Assembly (NCBI RefSeq): GCF_000368965.1
Contig: NZ_KB849780.1
Coordinates: 1,922,145-1,986,144 of the forward strand
Direction: 5' to 3'
Length of the DNA: 64,000 nucleotides
DNA from: Acinetobacter calcoaceticus DSM 30006 = CIP 81.8
GTDB lineage: Bacteria > Pseudomonadota > Gammaproteobacteria > Pseudomonadales > Moraxellaceae
In this document: piece by piece, positions 20,250-29,474 of the stretch
How the letters are laid out: each line of letters begins with the position of its first letter
Position numbering within the stretch: position 1 is the stretch's first letter
Translations under genes and position numbers: made by a program
Notes under the pieces: generated by a model
Told to the model about the DNA's origin: nothing
What the model saw: only the letters and a program-made list of their open reading frames with translations
The model's database searches: none

Positions 20250-22085
20250 TTATTGTTGATGTAAATATTTAGCAACTTTTTTGGCTTTGTTTGCATCACT
20301 CCACCAATAATCTATTCCAGACGAAAGTGCTGGTTTAATTTTAGGTTGTTGATACATATTCCAATAAGCATACCAGTTTTCACCTTTACCATAGGTCGGA
20401 ATTTGATAATAACCAGCTCTCAGTAATCGATCGAGAATACGAGTATAAATAATCTGTTGTTCACGGCTCTTACTCGCAACAAGTTTTGAAATCACTTGAT
20501 CAATTACTGGGTTGCGAATTCCCGCATAATTGTAATTTCCATCCTGCGCTGCCGCCATGCTCCCCCAAAACTGAGTCTGCTCATTACCTGGATTGAGAGA
20601 TTGCGGCAAATTCATGGTGGTCATATCAAAGTCATAACGGCGGGTGCGCTCTAAATATTGTGGAGCGTCGACTTGACGTAAATTAACCTGAACACCGAGT
20701 TTTTTAAGATTACGGACAAAGGGCATTAATGTTCGTTGTTTGCCATCTTGTTGAATTAAAAACTCAAGCTGAACTTTTTTACCTTCAGGCGTCAACAACA
20801 GTCCATCTTTAACTTTATAGCCAGCCTGTATAAGCAGCTGCCGCGCAATTAATAAATTTTGACGGTTAAATCCACTCGCATCCGACACTGGGTATTTCCA
20901 ATCTGCTACAACACCTTGCTGCATGAGTGGAGGTAACTTAGGCAGCAATGGTTTCAATATTGCTAATTCAGTTTTCGAAGGCTGACCCGTTGCAGCCAAT
21001 TCGCTATTTGCAAAATAACTTTGAAGGCGTTGATATTGACCATAAAACAAAGCTTTATTCTGCCATTCAAAGTCATAGGCATAGGTTAAGGCTTGTCTAA
21101 AACGAATATCATTTAAGGGTTTTCGTCGTGTGTTAAAAACATAACTTTCCGTTGCAATTGGGTTATGGTGACGGAACTTATATTGAGTAACTAACCCTGC
21201 TTTTACTGCTGGAAAGCGATAATCTGTTACCCATTTTTTGGGGTTAGTTTCTTCATGCAAAGTGTATTGCCCAGATTTAAACCCTTCAAAAGCAATATCC
21301 CAATTTCGATAATAGACATATTTTAAACGATCAAAATTATAGCGCCCCTTATTAATAGGCAAGTCTTTTGCCCAGTAATTTGGATTTCTTTTATAGAGAA
21401 TACTTCTACCTGCATCAACTCGTTCAACAACATAAGGTCCCGAGCCAACAATTGGTTGTAGAGTAATTTGGCTAAAGTCTCTTTGTTGCCAATCTGCCTT
21501 TGAATAAATCGGCAAGGTTGCCAAAATGAAAGACATTTTAGGATTATGTGTAGACTTAAAACTGAACTTTACTTGATGGGCATTTATTACTTCTGTTTTT
21601 GCCAAATCAGCAAGGTACATCTGCAAACCTAAATTGGACTTAGTCTGATATGCATCAAAGCTAAATTTAACATCTGCCGCAGTGACTGGCTGTCCATTAC
21701 TAAAACGCGCCTTAGGATTTAAATAGAAAGTAACAGACTGCGTTTTTTCTGGGTCATAAGTAACTTTCTCTGCCAAAAGAGGATATAAAACCCCGACCTC
21801 ATCTAGCGATTGGGTCATTAAAGTATCAAAAAGATAATTAACGCCTTCTGTAGCATTCCCCTTACCATTCATACTATTGAGGTTATCAAAAGTTCCTTGA
21901 GCAGCCTGACTTAACAAGCCACCTTTAGGTGCATTAGGGTTTGCATATGGCATAGCCAGCATTCCTAAATATTTAGGCTTGGAATGAATCGCTATATATG
22001 AAGTGGTTTGCTGTGCAGAAAAAACAGCATGAGAAACGACACTGAGCCCGACTAGCAGGCTCAGTTGAAAATATGATTTATGCAT
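20250..22085 (-). CDS. yejA: Periplasmic peptide-binding protein YejA
   Basis: A 611-residue SBP_bac_5 family solute-binding protein with a Sec signal (residues 1-23, SVVSHAVFSA). Family features are GGLLSQAAQGTFDNLNSM near the N-terminus, the PVTAADVKFSFDAY block, and the FRQALTYAYDFEWQNKALFY block. It delivers peptides to YejBE in the inner membrane. Some YejA/YepA-YejBEF systems import anhydromuropeptides; here the upstream neighbour, 15 bases away, is a murein lytic transglycosylase, which fits that role. Substrate is inference only. Confidence 0.92.
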   Translation of the reverse strand: MHKSYFQLSLLVGLSVVSHAVFSAQQTTSYIAIHSKPKYLGMLAMPYANPNAPKGGLLSQAAQGTFDNLNSMNGKGNATEGVNYLFDTLMTQSLDEVGVLYPLLAEKVTYDPEKTQSVTFYLNPKARFSNGQPVTAADVKFSFDAYQTKSNLGLQMYLADLAKTEVINAHQVKFSFKSTHNPKMSFILATLPIYSKADWQQRDFSQITLQPIVGSGPYVVERVDAGRSILYKRNPNYWAKDLPINKGRYNFDRLKYVYYRNWDIAFEGFKSGQYTLHEETNPKKWVTDYRFPAVKAGLVTQYKFRHHNPIATESYVFNTRRKPLNDIRFRQALTYAYDFEWQNKALFYGQYQRLQSYFANSELAATGQPSKTELAILKPLLPKLPPLMQQGVVADWKYPVSDASGFNRQNLLIARQLLIQAGYKVKDGLLLTPEGKKVQLEFLIQQDGKQRTLMPFVRNLKKLGVQVNLRQVDAPQYLERTRRYDFDMTTMNLPQSLNPGNEQTQFWGSMAAAQDGNYNYAGIRNPVIDQVISKLVASKSREQQIIYTRILDRLLRAGYYQIPTYGKGENWYAYWNMYQQPKIKPALSSGIDYWWSDANKAKKVAKYLHQQ

Positions 22086-22100
22086 AAGTTGCTAATTATT

Positions 22101-25100
22101 TTATAAATTAGGTACTTTAATGACATCGCCAATGCGAAGCTGAGTAGAAGGTGTCAAATTATTCAGCTCAGCCAAGAAATTGGTTTCTAAACCATATTTG
22201 CTAGCAAGGCCAATTAACGTATCGCCACGCTTCACTTTGTATTCCACAACAGTTTTTGGAATCACAATATTTTGACCGCGCTGTAAATTAGCACTCGCTT
22301 TTAATGCATTCATTTCAGCAAGTTCACGTACTGAAATACCTGCACGGCTCGCAATACTATTTAAAGACTCACCAGATTTAACAGTATATCTTTCAGTGTT
22401 TTTACCAGCCGCAACTGTTTTAGTTGAAGACTTGGTATCAACTTTAGCTGTTTCTACTGTAGGCACATCACCTGTTAGCTTTAAACGTTGTCCTACACGA
22501 ACACTACTGTTACGTGAAAGACCATTCAATGCAGCAAGATAATCCAACTGTAAGTGGTAACGGTTAGCAATATTACCTAAGCTATCACCAGATTTAACTG
22601 TGTAGTTCTCAGGTGTCTCTTCTTTAGTATTTTTAGAAGGTTTACTTGGTGCTTCTTCAACTGTACCTGTGAGTTTTAAACGTTGACCCGCACGTAGTCC
22701 TGCTGTACGAGACAAACCATTTAAGTCAGCCAAATAGCCTGTTTGTAAGTTATATTTACTAGCAATAGCATTTAGGCTCTCCCCAGACTGTACAACATAT
22801 TGTTCAGGCACACTTAGACCAGCTGGTACTTTTAAAGTTTGACCAAGCTGTACATGACTACTTGCTTTTAAGTTATTTAACTCAGCTAACTCAGCTAGGC
22901 TAATTTTTGATTTAGTTGCAATACTCGATAAAGTATCACCGCGCTGTACTTTATAGCCTTCTGTTTTATAAGAAACACTTGGCGTCGCTTTCTCAAATTT
23001 ACTAGAAGTCTTAGTTTCAGCAACTTCATCTACCGAAATATCTTGTGTAGGCACATTAATTTTTTGGCCTACCATCAAGTTACTACCCGCAGTTAAACCT
23101 GGAGTTAATTCAGCAAGTTCCTGATTAGAGAGCGCATAACGATCTGCAATCAATTTAAGGTATTCACCGCGCTTCACAGTATAGCTTTTAGTTGCAATTC
23201 GTCGTGTATTTGCCTGAACTACTTTTGGTTCTGCTTTAGCAGTTGAGCGGCTATTCTTCGGCTCTTTTAACTGTAGTTTTTGCCCAACAAACAAATCATC
23301 GGTCACTGATAAATCGTTATATTCAGCTAATTGCTTTACTGACAAATTAAACTGGTTAGCAACACCGCTTAAGCTATCATTGGCCTGAACCACATACACA
23401 TCTGGTTTAGCCGTACTTTTCGAAGTACTTTGAGTTTCTTGTAGTTTCGCATCATAAAGATAAAGACTAGTTCCTACAAACAAAGTCTTTTCCGGATCAA
23501 TCTGGTTCCACTTAGCCACATCACGCCAGTTCACACCATTCTTCATGGCAATAACTGCTAAAGTATCACCTGGTTGAATTGTATAAGTACTACGCTTACC
23601 TTTAGGCTGTACAACTACAACATCAGTATCAGTTTTGATATAAGGCTTATCTTTATTACGTTGTCCATCTTCAGAGTTAGCGACAGTCGCATCTTCAGCT
23701 AAAGTTTTTGGATAAGCAAAACCTCTACTTACCTCTTTACCTTGTTGCTCTGCAACTGACTGGCTGGTCTGAATTGCGGTTAACCTAATTTTGCCATCAT
23801 AAGGATCGACAATTTCAGTTCCTTTCGGCGCAATTGCTTTTAATTCAGCAACGACTTGATCTTTCTCGGCTTGAGTTGCTTGCGGTTGTAGAGCTTGCTC
23901 TACAGTTTCTTTTGCACCTTCAGCTCGAACAGCAGCTAAAATCTTTTCACGTTCAGAAGCCGAAATTGGTGGCTCCATCTTAACAGGCTGCTTAATATTA
24001 GCTGCATTAGTCACAGCTACAGGAATACGCGGCGCACTCGGTACATCTGCCGATGCGGCAAATGCAGCTAACGCATCTGAACCACGTGGTGTAGATTTTG
24101 AAGTAATTGAACTATTCTTCACAGGTGAAGACGGTTTAACTGGCTGAACTTGCGTTGTCGGATTTGTTTTTGTTGTTACTGTAGTCGAAGGACTAACCGT
24201 AGGTGTAGACGGCGAAGTTACATTTGCCCACCAACCTGAGCCACCACCCGTTTTTTTCCCTTTTAATTTATTATCAATTGAAGGACTTAAATCTGCTGGA
24301 AGCAAAATACGCATTGGACTTGCAGGGTCCACTGCTTCACCACGATATCCCGGGTTTAATGCATAAAGTTCTGAACGGCTTAATCCTGCTACAGAAGCAA
24401 TTTCATTTAAAGTTAAAGGCGCAGATAAAGTCACTTCACGGAAATGGGGTCTATTTGCAATAGGTGGTAGTTCTACACCATAAGCTTTTGGATTTTTAAT
24501 AATTTGAGCAACAGCTAAGAAACGTGGAACATAGTTCATCGTTTCTTGAGGTAATTTTAGTGACCAATAGTCAGTTGGTAAGCCCGCCGCCTTATTTCGG
24601 TTAATCGCCTGTTGAATACGTCCCGGACCAGCATTATAGGCCGCCAAAGCAAGTTCCCAAGAACCGAATTGGTTATACAAGCTTCCTAAAAATTCATAAG
24701 CTGCACGAGTCGACTCAACCACATCGCGACGCCCATCATACATACTTGTTTGCTTTAAGCCATAAATACGACCAGTGCTTGGAATAAACTGCCATAGCCC
24801 TGCTGCTGCTGCACTACTTGTTGCAGCTGGGTCATAAGAACTTTCAATTACTGGTAATAATGCAAGTTCTGTCGGTAATCCACGGCGTTCCGCTTCTTTC
24901 ACAGTATGGTACAAATAACGACTGGCACGAGCACTTAAACGATCAAGGTAAGGCTGACGAGAAATAAACCAGCTACGCTGAGCTTCAATACGTGAATCCC
25001 AGTGATTCACGTCCATTTTGAAACCAACTGACATACGCTTCCAGACATCACCATGCTTCAAAATAAGCAGACGATCACCTTCTACAGCGCGCATATCGGT

Positions 25101-25310
25101 TGCTGAAAGTAAGTCTTCCAAAGAGTCAAGACTACTCGCATCTAGATAACCTGCACCACTCACCTGTTTCGATTTAGAGGTTTTTGCAGATTGCGGAGTC
25201 GATGAACAGCCTGTTGTAATACCCAACGCAGCTAAAGCAGAGCTAAGTACGGTAATTTTGAACAATGATGCCGCAGATGGCTGCCACACAAATGTGGTTG
25301 GTTTATACAT
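22101..25310 (-). CDS. mltD: Membrane-bound lytic murein transglycosylase D with eight LysM repeats
   Basis: About 1,070 residues, more than twice E. coli MltD. A lipoprotein signal leads to GCSS (Cys near residue 35). The SLT domain (about 145-275) has LPVIESSYDPAATSS with the catalytic Glu, then GLWQFIPSTGRIYGLK and ELALAAYNAGPGRIQ. A degenerate LysM follows, then a Pro/Ser/Thr linker, then eight LysM repeats spaced about 60 residues apart from roughly 590 to the C-terminus (YTIQPGDTL, YVVQANDSL, YTVKRGEYL, YKVQRGDTL, YVVQSGESL, YTVKSGDSL, YTVKSGESL, YKVKRGDTL). It cleaves glycan strands to anhydromuropeptides. ATG 25310 was chosen over an in-frame 25358 because it opens the signal. Heads the yej run. 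Confidence 0.93.
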   Translation of the reverse strand: MYKPTTFVWQPSAASLFKITVLSSALAALGITTGCSSTPQSAKTSKSKQVSGAGYLDASSLDSLEDLLSATDMRAVEGDRLLILKHGDVWKRMSVGFKMDVNHWDSRIEAQRSWFISRQPYLDRLSARASRYLYHTVKEAERRGLPTELALLPVIESSYDPAATSSAAAAGLWQFIPSTGRIYGLKQTSMYDGRRDVVESTRAAYEFLGSLYNQFGSWELALAAYNAGPGRIQQAINRNKAAGLPTDYWSLKLPQETMNYVPRFLAVAQIIKNPKAYGVELPPIANRPHFREVTLSAPLTLNEIASVAGLSRSELYALNPGYRGEAVDPASPMRILLPADLSPSIDNKLKGKKTGGGSGWWANVTSPSTPTVSPSTTVTTKTNPTTQVQPVKPSSPVKNSSITSKSTPRGSDALAAFAASADVPSAPRIPVAVTNAANIKQPVKMEPPISASEREKILAAVRAEGAKETVEQALQPQATQAEKDQVVAELKAIAPKGTEIVDPYDGKIRLTAIQTSQSVAEQQGKEVSRGFAYPKTLAEDATVANSEDGQRNKDKPYIKTDTDVVVVQPKGKRSTYTIQPGDTLAVIAMKNGVNWRDVAKWNQIDPEKTLFVGTSLYLYDAKLQETQSTSKSTAKPDVYVVQANDSLSGVANQFNLSVKQLAEYNDLSVTDDLFVGQKLQLKEPKNSRSTAKAEPKVVQANTRRIATKSYTVKRGEYLKLIADRYALSNQELAELTPGLTAGSNLMVGQKINVPTQDISVDEVAETKTSSKFEKATPSVSYKTEGYKVQRGDTLSSIATKSKISLAELAELNNLKASSHVQLGQTLKVPAGLSVPEQYVVQSGESLNAIASKYNLQTGYLADLNGLSRTAGLRAGQRLKLTGTVEEAPSKPSKNTKEETPENYTVKSGDSLGNIANRYHLQLDYLAALNGLSRNSSVRVGQRLKLTGDVPTVETAKVDTKSSTKTVAAGKNTERYTVKSGESLNSIASRAGISVRELAEMNALKASANLQRGQNIVIPKTVVEYKVKRGDTLIGLASKYGLETNFLAELNNLTPSTQLRIGDVIKVPNL

Positions 25311-25542
25311 AAAAACTTCCAAACAACTCGCGTAATATTTTTTGGGGTCTGGCCACAAACCCTAGGTCTTCGATGCCATTGTATTAAAGCGTGTAAGATA
25401 GACAAGGCAATAATTTGATGTCATTTGCATGGAAATGTTACAAGAAATTAAAAAAACCTTGCTTTGTTACGATGGAACCGAACTTTTTGCGTATACAATA
25501 CACCATATTCAGTTCTTTTTCTTTTAGTTTAGGTTTCGATTT

Positions 25543-26919
25543 ATGTCTCAAACAATCACACTGTATGTTGATGGTGCATGTCGTGGCAATCCGGGCTTAG
25601 GTGGTTGGGGCGCATATGTCATTACCGAGCAGGGTGAACATAAATTATTTGGCGGTGAACCGGATACAACCAATAACCGCATGGAGCTCACTGCTGCGAT
25701 TGAAGGCGTTGCATTTTGCCCAACCGATGCTCATTTAATTATCTGGACAGATTCAAATTATGTGAAGCAAGGGATTACTGAATGGATTCATGGCTGGAAA
25801 AAGAAAAACTGGAAGGATGTAAAAAATCCTGACCTTTGGCAAAAATTAGATGCCGTCTGTGCCGGTCGAAATATTGAATGGCATTGGATTAAAGGCCATG
25901 CTGGACATGCAGGCAACGAAATGGCCGATGAGCTTGCAAATATCGGAGCTGATCAAACTGCCCTGCAAAAAAAAACAGTTCAAGCGACTGCCCTGCAAGA
26001 TATAAAAAAGCCTGAAGAGGATTGGTTGCTTGATGACCCTTTTGGGTTTGATATGGCAGAAGTAACCGAAGAAGATAATATTGATCTTGAACAACCCGAA
26101 GAAGTTGAGATGATTATTGTGGAAGAAGAAGTTATTGAAGTTGAAACTGCTGAGCCAGAAAGTAAGCAACCAATTAATAATATTCATCCTCAAGTTGTTG
26201 TGACCGAAGCCAAATTACAATTACAAGGGCCTCGACAACTGATTCTTGATACAGAAACCACTGGTTTCTATTTCCAAGATGGTGATCGCATTATTGAAGT
26301 CGGCGCCATTGAAATGATTAACAGGAAACTCACTGGTAGTTCAATTCATATTTATATTAACCCGCAAAAACCAGTGGGCGACTCAGAAAATATCCATGGT
26401 ATCAGTGATAATTTCTTAAAAGATAAACCGCTCTATGCAGACATTGCCGATACGCTCTTTGATTATCTAAAAGGCGCAGAGATTATTGCCCACAACGCGA
26501 CCTTCGATATGAACTTCCTTGATATGGAGTTTAGACGCGCAGGCCTTCCTGCACTTTCTGAAGTATGTGAGGTAACAGATACTTTAGCTTTAGCAAAAAG
26601 CAAACATCCAGGACAAAAAAACTCGCTTGATGCCCTCGTAAGACGTTATGAAATTCCAGCACGTGATCGTACTTTCCACGGTGCATTACTCGATGCTGAA
26701 ATTCTTTCAGATGTTTACCTAGCAATGACAGGTGGACAGGTTTCTTTTGATATAGATGCCTTATCTCAAAGTGAAAATAGCCTGAACACAGCAAATAAAA
26801 CCAGAGTTCAAATTGAACTACCAGTTATTCTTCCTTCCGAAGAAGAGCTAAATACACATGAGACTTGGGTCAAAGAATTTGAGAAAAAACATGGAGAACC
26901 TTGCCTTTTTGCAAAATAA
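25543..26919 (+). CDS. Fused ribonuclease HI and DNA polymerase III epsilon (proofreading exonuclease)
   Basis: Two enzymes in one 458-residue chain. Residues 1-140 are RNase HI with D10 (VDGACRGNPG), E48 (NRMELTAA), D70 (WTDSNYVK) and D129 (NEMADELA). An acidic linker spans about 145-228. Residues 230-400 are the DnaQ exonuclease with D236/E238 (LDTETTGF), D322 (HNATFDMNF), H379 and D384 (FHGALLDAE). MTGGQVSFDI (395-404) aligns with the E. coli clamp-binding MTGGQTSMAF. In E. coli rnhA and dnaQ are divergent neighbours; here they are one frame, so RNA-primer removal is physically tied to the replicase. The linker is unusually acidic (EEVEMIIVEEEVIEVE). Confidence 0.93.
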   Translation: MSQTITLYVDGACRGNPGLGGWGAYVITEQGEHKLFGGEPDTTNNRMELTAAIEGVAFCPTDAHLIIWTDSNYVKQGITEWIHGWKKKNWKDVKNPDLWQKLDAVCAGRNIEWHWIKGHAGHAGNEMADELANIGADQTALQKKTVQATALQDIKKPEEDWLLDDPFGFDMAEVTEEDNIDLEQPEEVEMIIVEEEVIEVETAEPESKQPINNIHPQVVVTEAKLQLQGPRQLILDTETTGFYFQDGDRIIEVGAIEMINRKLTGSSIHIYINPQKPVGDSENIHGISDNFLKDKPLYADIADTLFDYLKGAEIIAHNATFDMNFLDMEFRRAGLPALSEVCEVTDTLALAKSKHPGQKNSLDALVRRYEIPARDRTFHGALLDAEILSDVYLAMTGGQVSFDIDALSQSENSLNTANKTRVQIELPVILPSEEELNTHETWVKEFEKKHGEPCLFAK

Positions 26920-27050
26920 ATTTTTGATTCTTTAGCGTTTTTAGCTTTTCCCCTTTGTAAGTTAAGTTATATTAGTCACATAGATTTTTAGCTCAAATTA
27001 CCGAGCACTACGAATATAACAATTGATTTTTTTTGCAAAGGGGAACGTTT

Positions 27051-28694
27051 ATGTCTGAGCACACTTCGATTCATTTCGATCCAACAGCTTTACTCATCAT
27101 TAAACATGAAATTGATCGTTCAATAAAACTGGTTGAAGGCGCAGTAAGTACTTTAATTGAGGAACAAACACTCCCTTTCGGTATTGATGATGCATTAGAA
27201 CAATTTAAGCAATGCACTCAAGTCCTCCGTTTAATTGATATCCCCTATCTTGCAAAAATCACTCAATATTCAACTGAGCTGATGCAAAAAATTATTGCGA
27301 AGCCAACGCAAATTAACACCAACGATGTCGTTGCACTGAGTGAAGGCACGACCATGGTAAAACGGTATATTGAGTTTATCTGTTTGCGTGAATTACAAGT
27401 ACCTCAGTTTCTTCTTAATACATTAAACAATTTAGAATTAGCTTTAAATAAACCACTGACATCTTCTGGACAAGCGATTGCTCCTTTACTTGCAAATACT
27501 GCACTTGAACTCCCATTACCAGAAGTATTGATTAATGAAACAACTCAGTTTATTCATCAACTCTATAAGCTATCTCTACATCAATTTTTAAACAAGACAG
27601 AAGCTAATCATAATTTTCAAGCTTTTAAACTTATTGGTACCTATTTGGTCAGCATGGCAAACCACCAGCCAAGCCAACAATATTGGCAACTCGTAAATTA
27701 TGCTTTCGGCCATATTGATAACCTTCTTTTAAATGATTCACGCCTACGTGTACTCATTAATATTGAAAGTTATATTGGTCAGTTCTTAGCAAGTCCTGAA
27801 ACTTTTAAGCCTGATTTGGCTCCACTTGCAGATATTTTAAGTATTGTTATTGCTCAAGAAGATGAGGTTGCTCACCATATTCGCAACCAACTCCATATCG
27901 GTGAAGAAATACCTACAGATACTCAACTACTCGTTTTAAGCCGCCATCTTTATGGGCCTGACTTTGACACCATGCACACAGTCAGCCAATTAATATTGAG
28001 CGAAATGAACAAAGTGCGTAATGATATTGAATATAACTATCAAAATATGTCGACTGAAAAAGCACAGCAATTACAAACGAGCCTTTTGCAATTAGCTTAT
28101 ACATTTAAACTGCTTAATCTTGATGAAGCTGCATCTGAACTATCTCAACAGGCAAATAGTTTAAGTCAGCTCAACATACTAAGTAATGAAAACTATGCTC
28201 AGCAGCTTATGGACAGCATTTTATCTGCCATGAACTCAATTGGTATTTTGGTACGCCAATATACGTCTAGTCGTTTACAGCTTAATGTGAACAATACAAA
28301 TATTTCTTTAGATCGCCTTGATGAGGCACATCAAGCCTTACTCACCGAGACAAAAAATTTAATTGATTTTATTTGTCAAAGTCTTACCTTGTATGCAAAT
28401 GATCAGACACAAAATATTGAAGCAATTGCAGGTTCATTAAAAGAGCTAGCAGGTGCGGCCGAATTTCTAGGAAGTACAATTCAACAAGATGCTTTACTCC
28501 AAACTGCTCAATTTGTTCAACAACAACTTGAACAAAACCAGCCGTTTAATACAGACCAAATTCACTGTATTTTTAACGTATTAGCAGGCCTTGACATGTT
28601 GGTTGACAATTTAAAAAATAAACAACCTGTTCTACAATCCATGTTTAATGTAGCATTGTCGAGTAGTCAACAACTTCAAAAAAAGGCAGCTTAA
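27051..28694 (+). CDS. fimL: FimL, type IV pilus/twitching regulator related to ChpA N-terminus
   Basis: A 547-residue soluble, mostly helical protein without catalytic motifs. It resembles FimL of Pseudomonas, a degenerate Hpt-like relative of the ChpA N-terminus that promotes twitching and pilus assembly through the cAMP/Pil-Chp circuit. The strongest support is context: nudC follows with a TAATG overlap, as fimL-nudC does in Pseudomonas. There is no conserved phosphorylatable His block visible. ATG 27051 has AAGGGG at good spacing; an earlier TTG at 27033 is unlikely. FimL of A. baylyi is reported to act in twitching. Confidence 0.78.
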   Translation: MSEHTSIHFDPTALLIIKHEIDRSIKLVEGAVSTLIEEQTLPFGIDDALEQFKQCTQVLRLIDIPYLAKITQYSTELMQKIIAKPTQINTNDVVALSEGTTMVKRYIEFICLRELQVPQFLLNTLNNLELALNKPLTSSGQAIAPLLANTALELPLPEVLINETTQFIHQLYKLSLHQFLNKTEANHNFQAFKLIGTYLVSMANHQPSQQYWQLVNYAFGHIDNLLLNDSRLRVLINIESYIGQFLASPETFKPDLAPLADILSIVIAQEDEVAHHIRNQLHIGEEIPTDTQLLVLSRHLYGPDFDTMHTVSQLILSEMNKVRNDIEYNYQNMSTEKAQQLQTSLLQLAYTFKLLNLDEAASELSQQANSLSQLNILSNENYAQQLMDSILSAMNSIGILVRQYTSSRLQLNVNNTNISLDRLDEAHQALLTETKNLIDFICQSLTLYANDQTQNIEAIAGSLKELAGAAEFLGSTIQQDALLQTAQFVQQQLEQNQPFNTDQIHCIFNVLAGLDMLVDNLKNKQPVLQSMFNVALSSSQQLQKKAA

Positions 28695-29437
28695 TGTCTG
28701 AATTATCACTTGCTTATATTTTCCATCATCAACAATTACTGGTTGATCAAAACCTTCAACTACCCAAAGTCGAAAAGTTAGCAAGTGATTTACTTTTCAC
28801 TCATGATGAGCAGGTCATTGCACGTGACTTGCTTGCTGAGGAAGCTATACCAGAAGGCTTACAACTGGTTCCAATTCGCCAACTCATTACAAGTTGGTCG
28901 AAAGAACAGTTTTTGCAAGCGAGCCGTGCTGTACAGTTACTTGAATGGCGACGCAATCATAAGTTTTGTAGTCACTGCGGACACCCAACCGAAGTTCATC
29001 CAACTGAATATGCAATGGTGTGCCCATCTTGTCGCTATCACCAATATCCTCGTGTAAACCCGTGCATAATTACCGTCATTACTCGAGGTGATGATGAAAT
29101 CTTACTGGCGAAGTCAGTCCACAATAAAACCAATATGTATGGTTTGATTGCAGGTTTTGTTGAAGTTGGTGAAACTCTTGAAGAAGCGGTACAACGTGAA
29201 GCTTTTGAGGAAGTAGGCCTAAGACTCAAAAATGTTCAATATATGTCAAGTCAGCCTTGGCCTTTCCCGAGTAACCTTATGGTTGCGTTTCGAGCTGAAT
29301 ATGAGTCTGGTGAGATTAAGCTGCAAGAAGAAGAAATTGCAGATGCACAATTCTTCAAAATTGATCAATTACCTGAAATTCCATTTAAAGGTAGTATTGC
29401 TCATTCAATGATTATGCAGATTACCCAAGCTGGGTAA
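28694..29437 (+). CDS. nudC: NAD(+) diphosphatase / NAD-RNA decapping hydrolase
   Basis: A 247-residue Nudix enzyme that splits NADH to NMNH and AMP and removes NAD caps from RNA. The zinc ribbon is CSHCGH...CPSCR (about residues 95-118), followed by YPRVNPCIITVI. The Nudix box GFVEVGETLEEAVQREAFEE (about 154-173) is intact, and the NudC-specific SQPWPFP motif follows near 190. Its ATG shares a base with the fimL stop. The stop codon lies inside a perfect 10-bp hairpin (29418-29440). Confidence 0.95.
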   Translation: MSELSLAYIFHHQQLLVDQNLQLPKVEKLASDLLFTHDEQVIARDLLAEEAIPEGLQLVPIRQLITSWSKEQFLQASRAVQLLEWRRNHKFCSHCGHPTEVHPTEYAMVCPSCRYHQYPRVNPCIITVITRGDDEILLAKSVHNKTNMYGLIAGFVEVGETLEEAVQREAFEEVGLRLKNVQYMSSQPWPFPSNLMVAFRAEYESGEIKLQEEEIADAQFFKIDQLPEIPFKGSIAHSMIMQITQAG

Positions 29438-29474
29438 TCTGTTGTGTTTTAAACGATATTCTCGTTTAAAACAC
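29418..29474. terminator. Two tandem hairpins between nudC and the esterase gene
   Basis: Hairpin one: AGATTACCCA (29418-29427) with TGGGTAATCT (29431-29440), spanning the nudC stop. Hairpin two: GTGTTTTAAACG (29444-29455) with CGTTTAAAACAC (29463-29474), spanning the end of the convergent esterase gene. Both stems are perfect; they probably end transcription from both sides. Confidence 0.7.

Noticed and set aside
22400..23620. Repeated DNA within mltD as a CRISPR or tandem-repeat array
   Set aside because: The repeats are diverged LysM coding units of about 180 bases in frame, not short identical repeats with spacers.
24224..24463. 79-codon plus-strand ORF within mltD
   Set aside because: Antisense to a well supported coding region and low in complexity; a shadow of the opposite frame.
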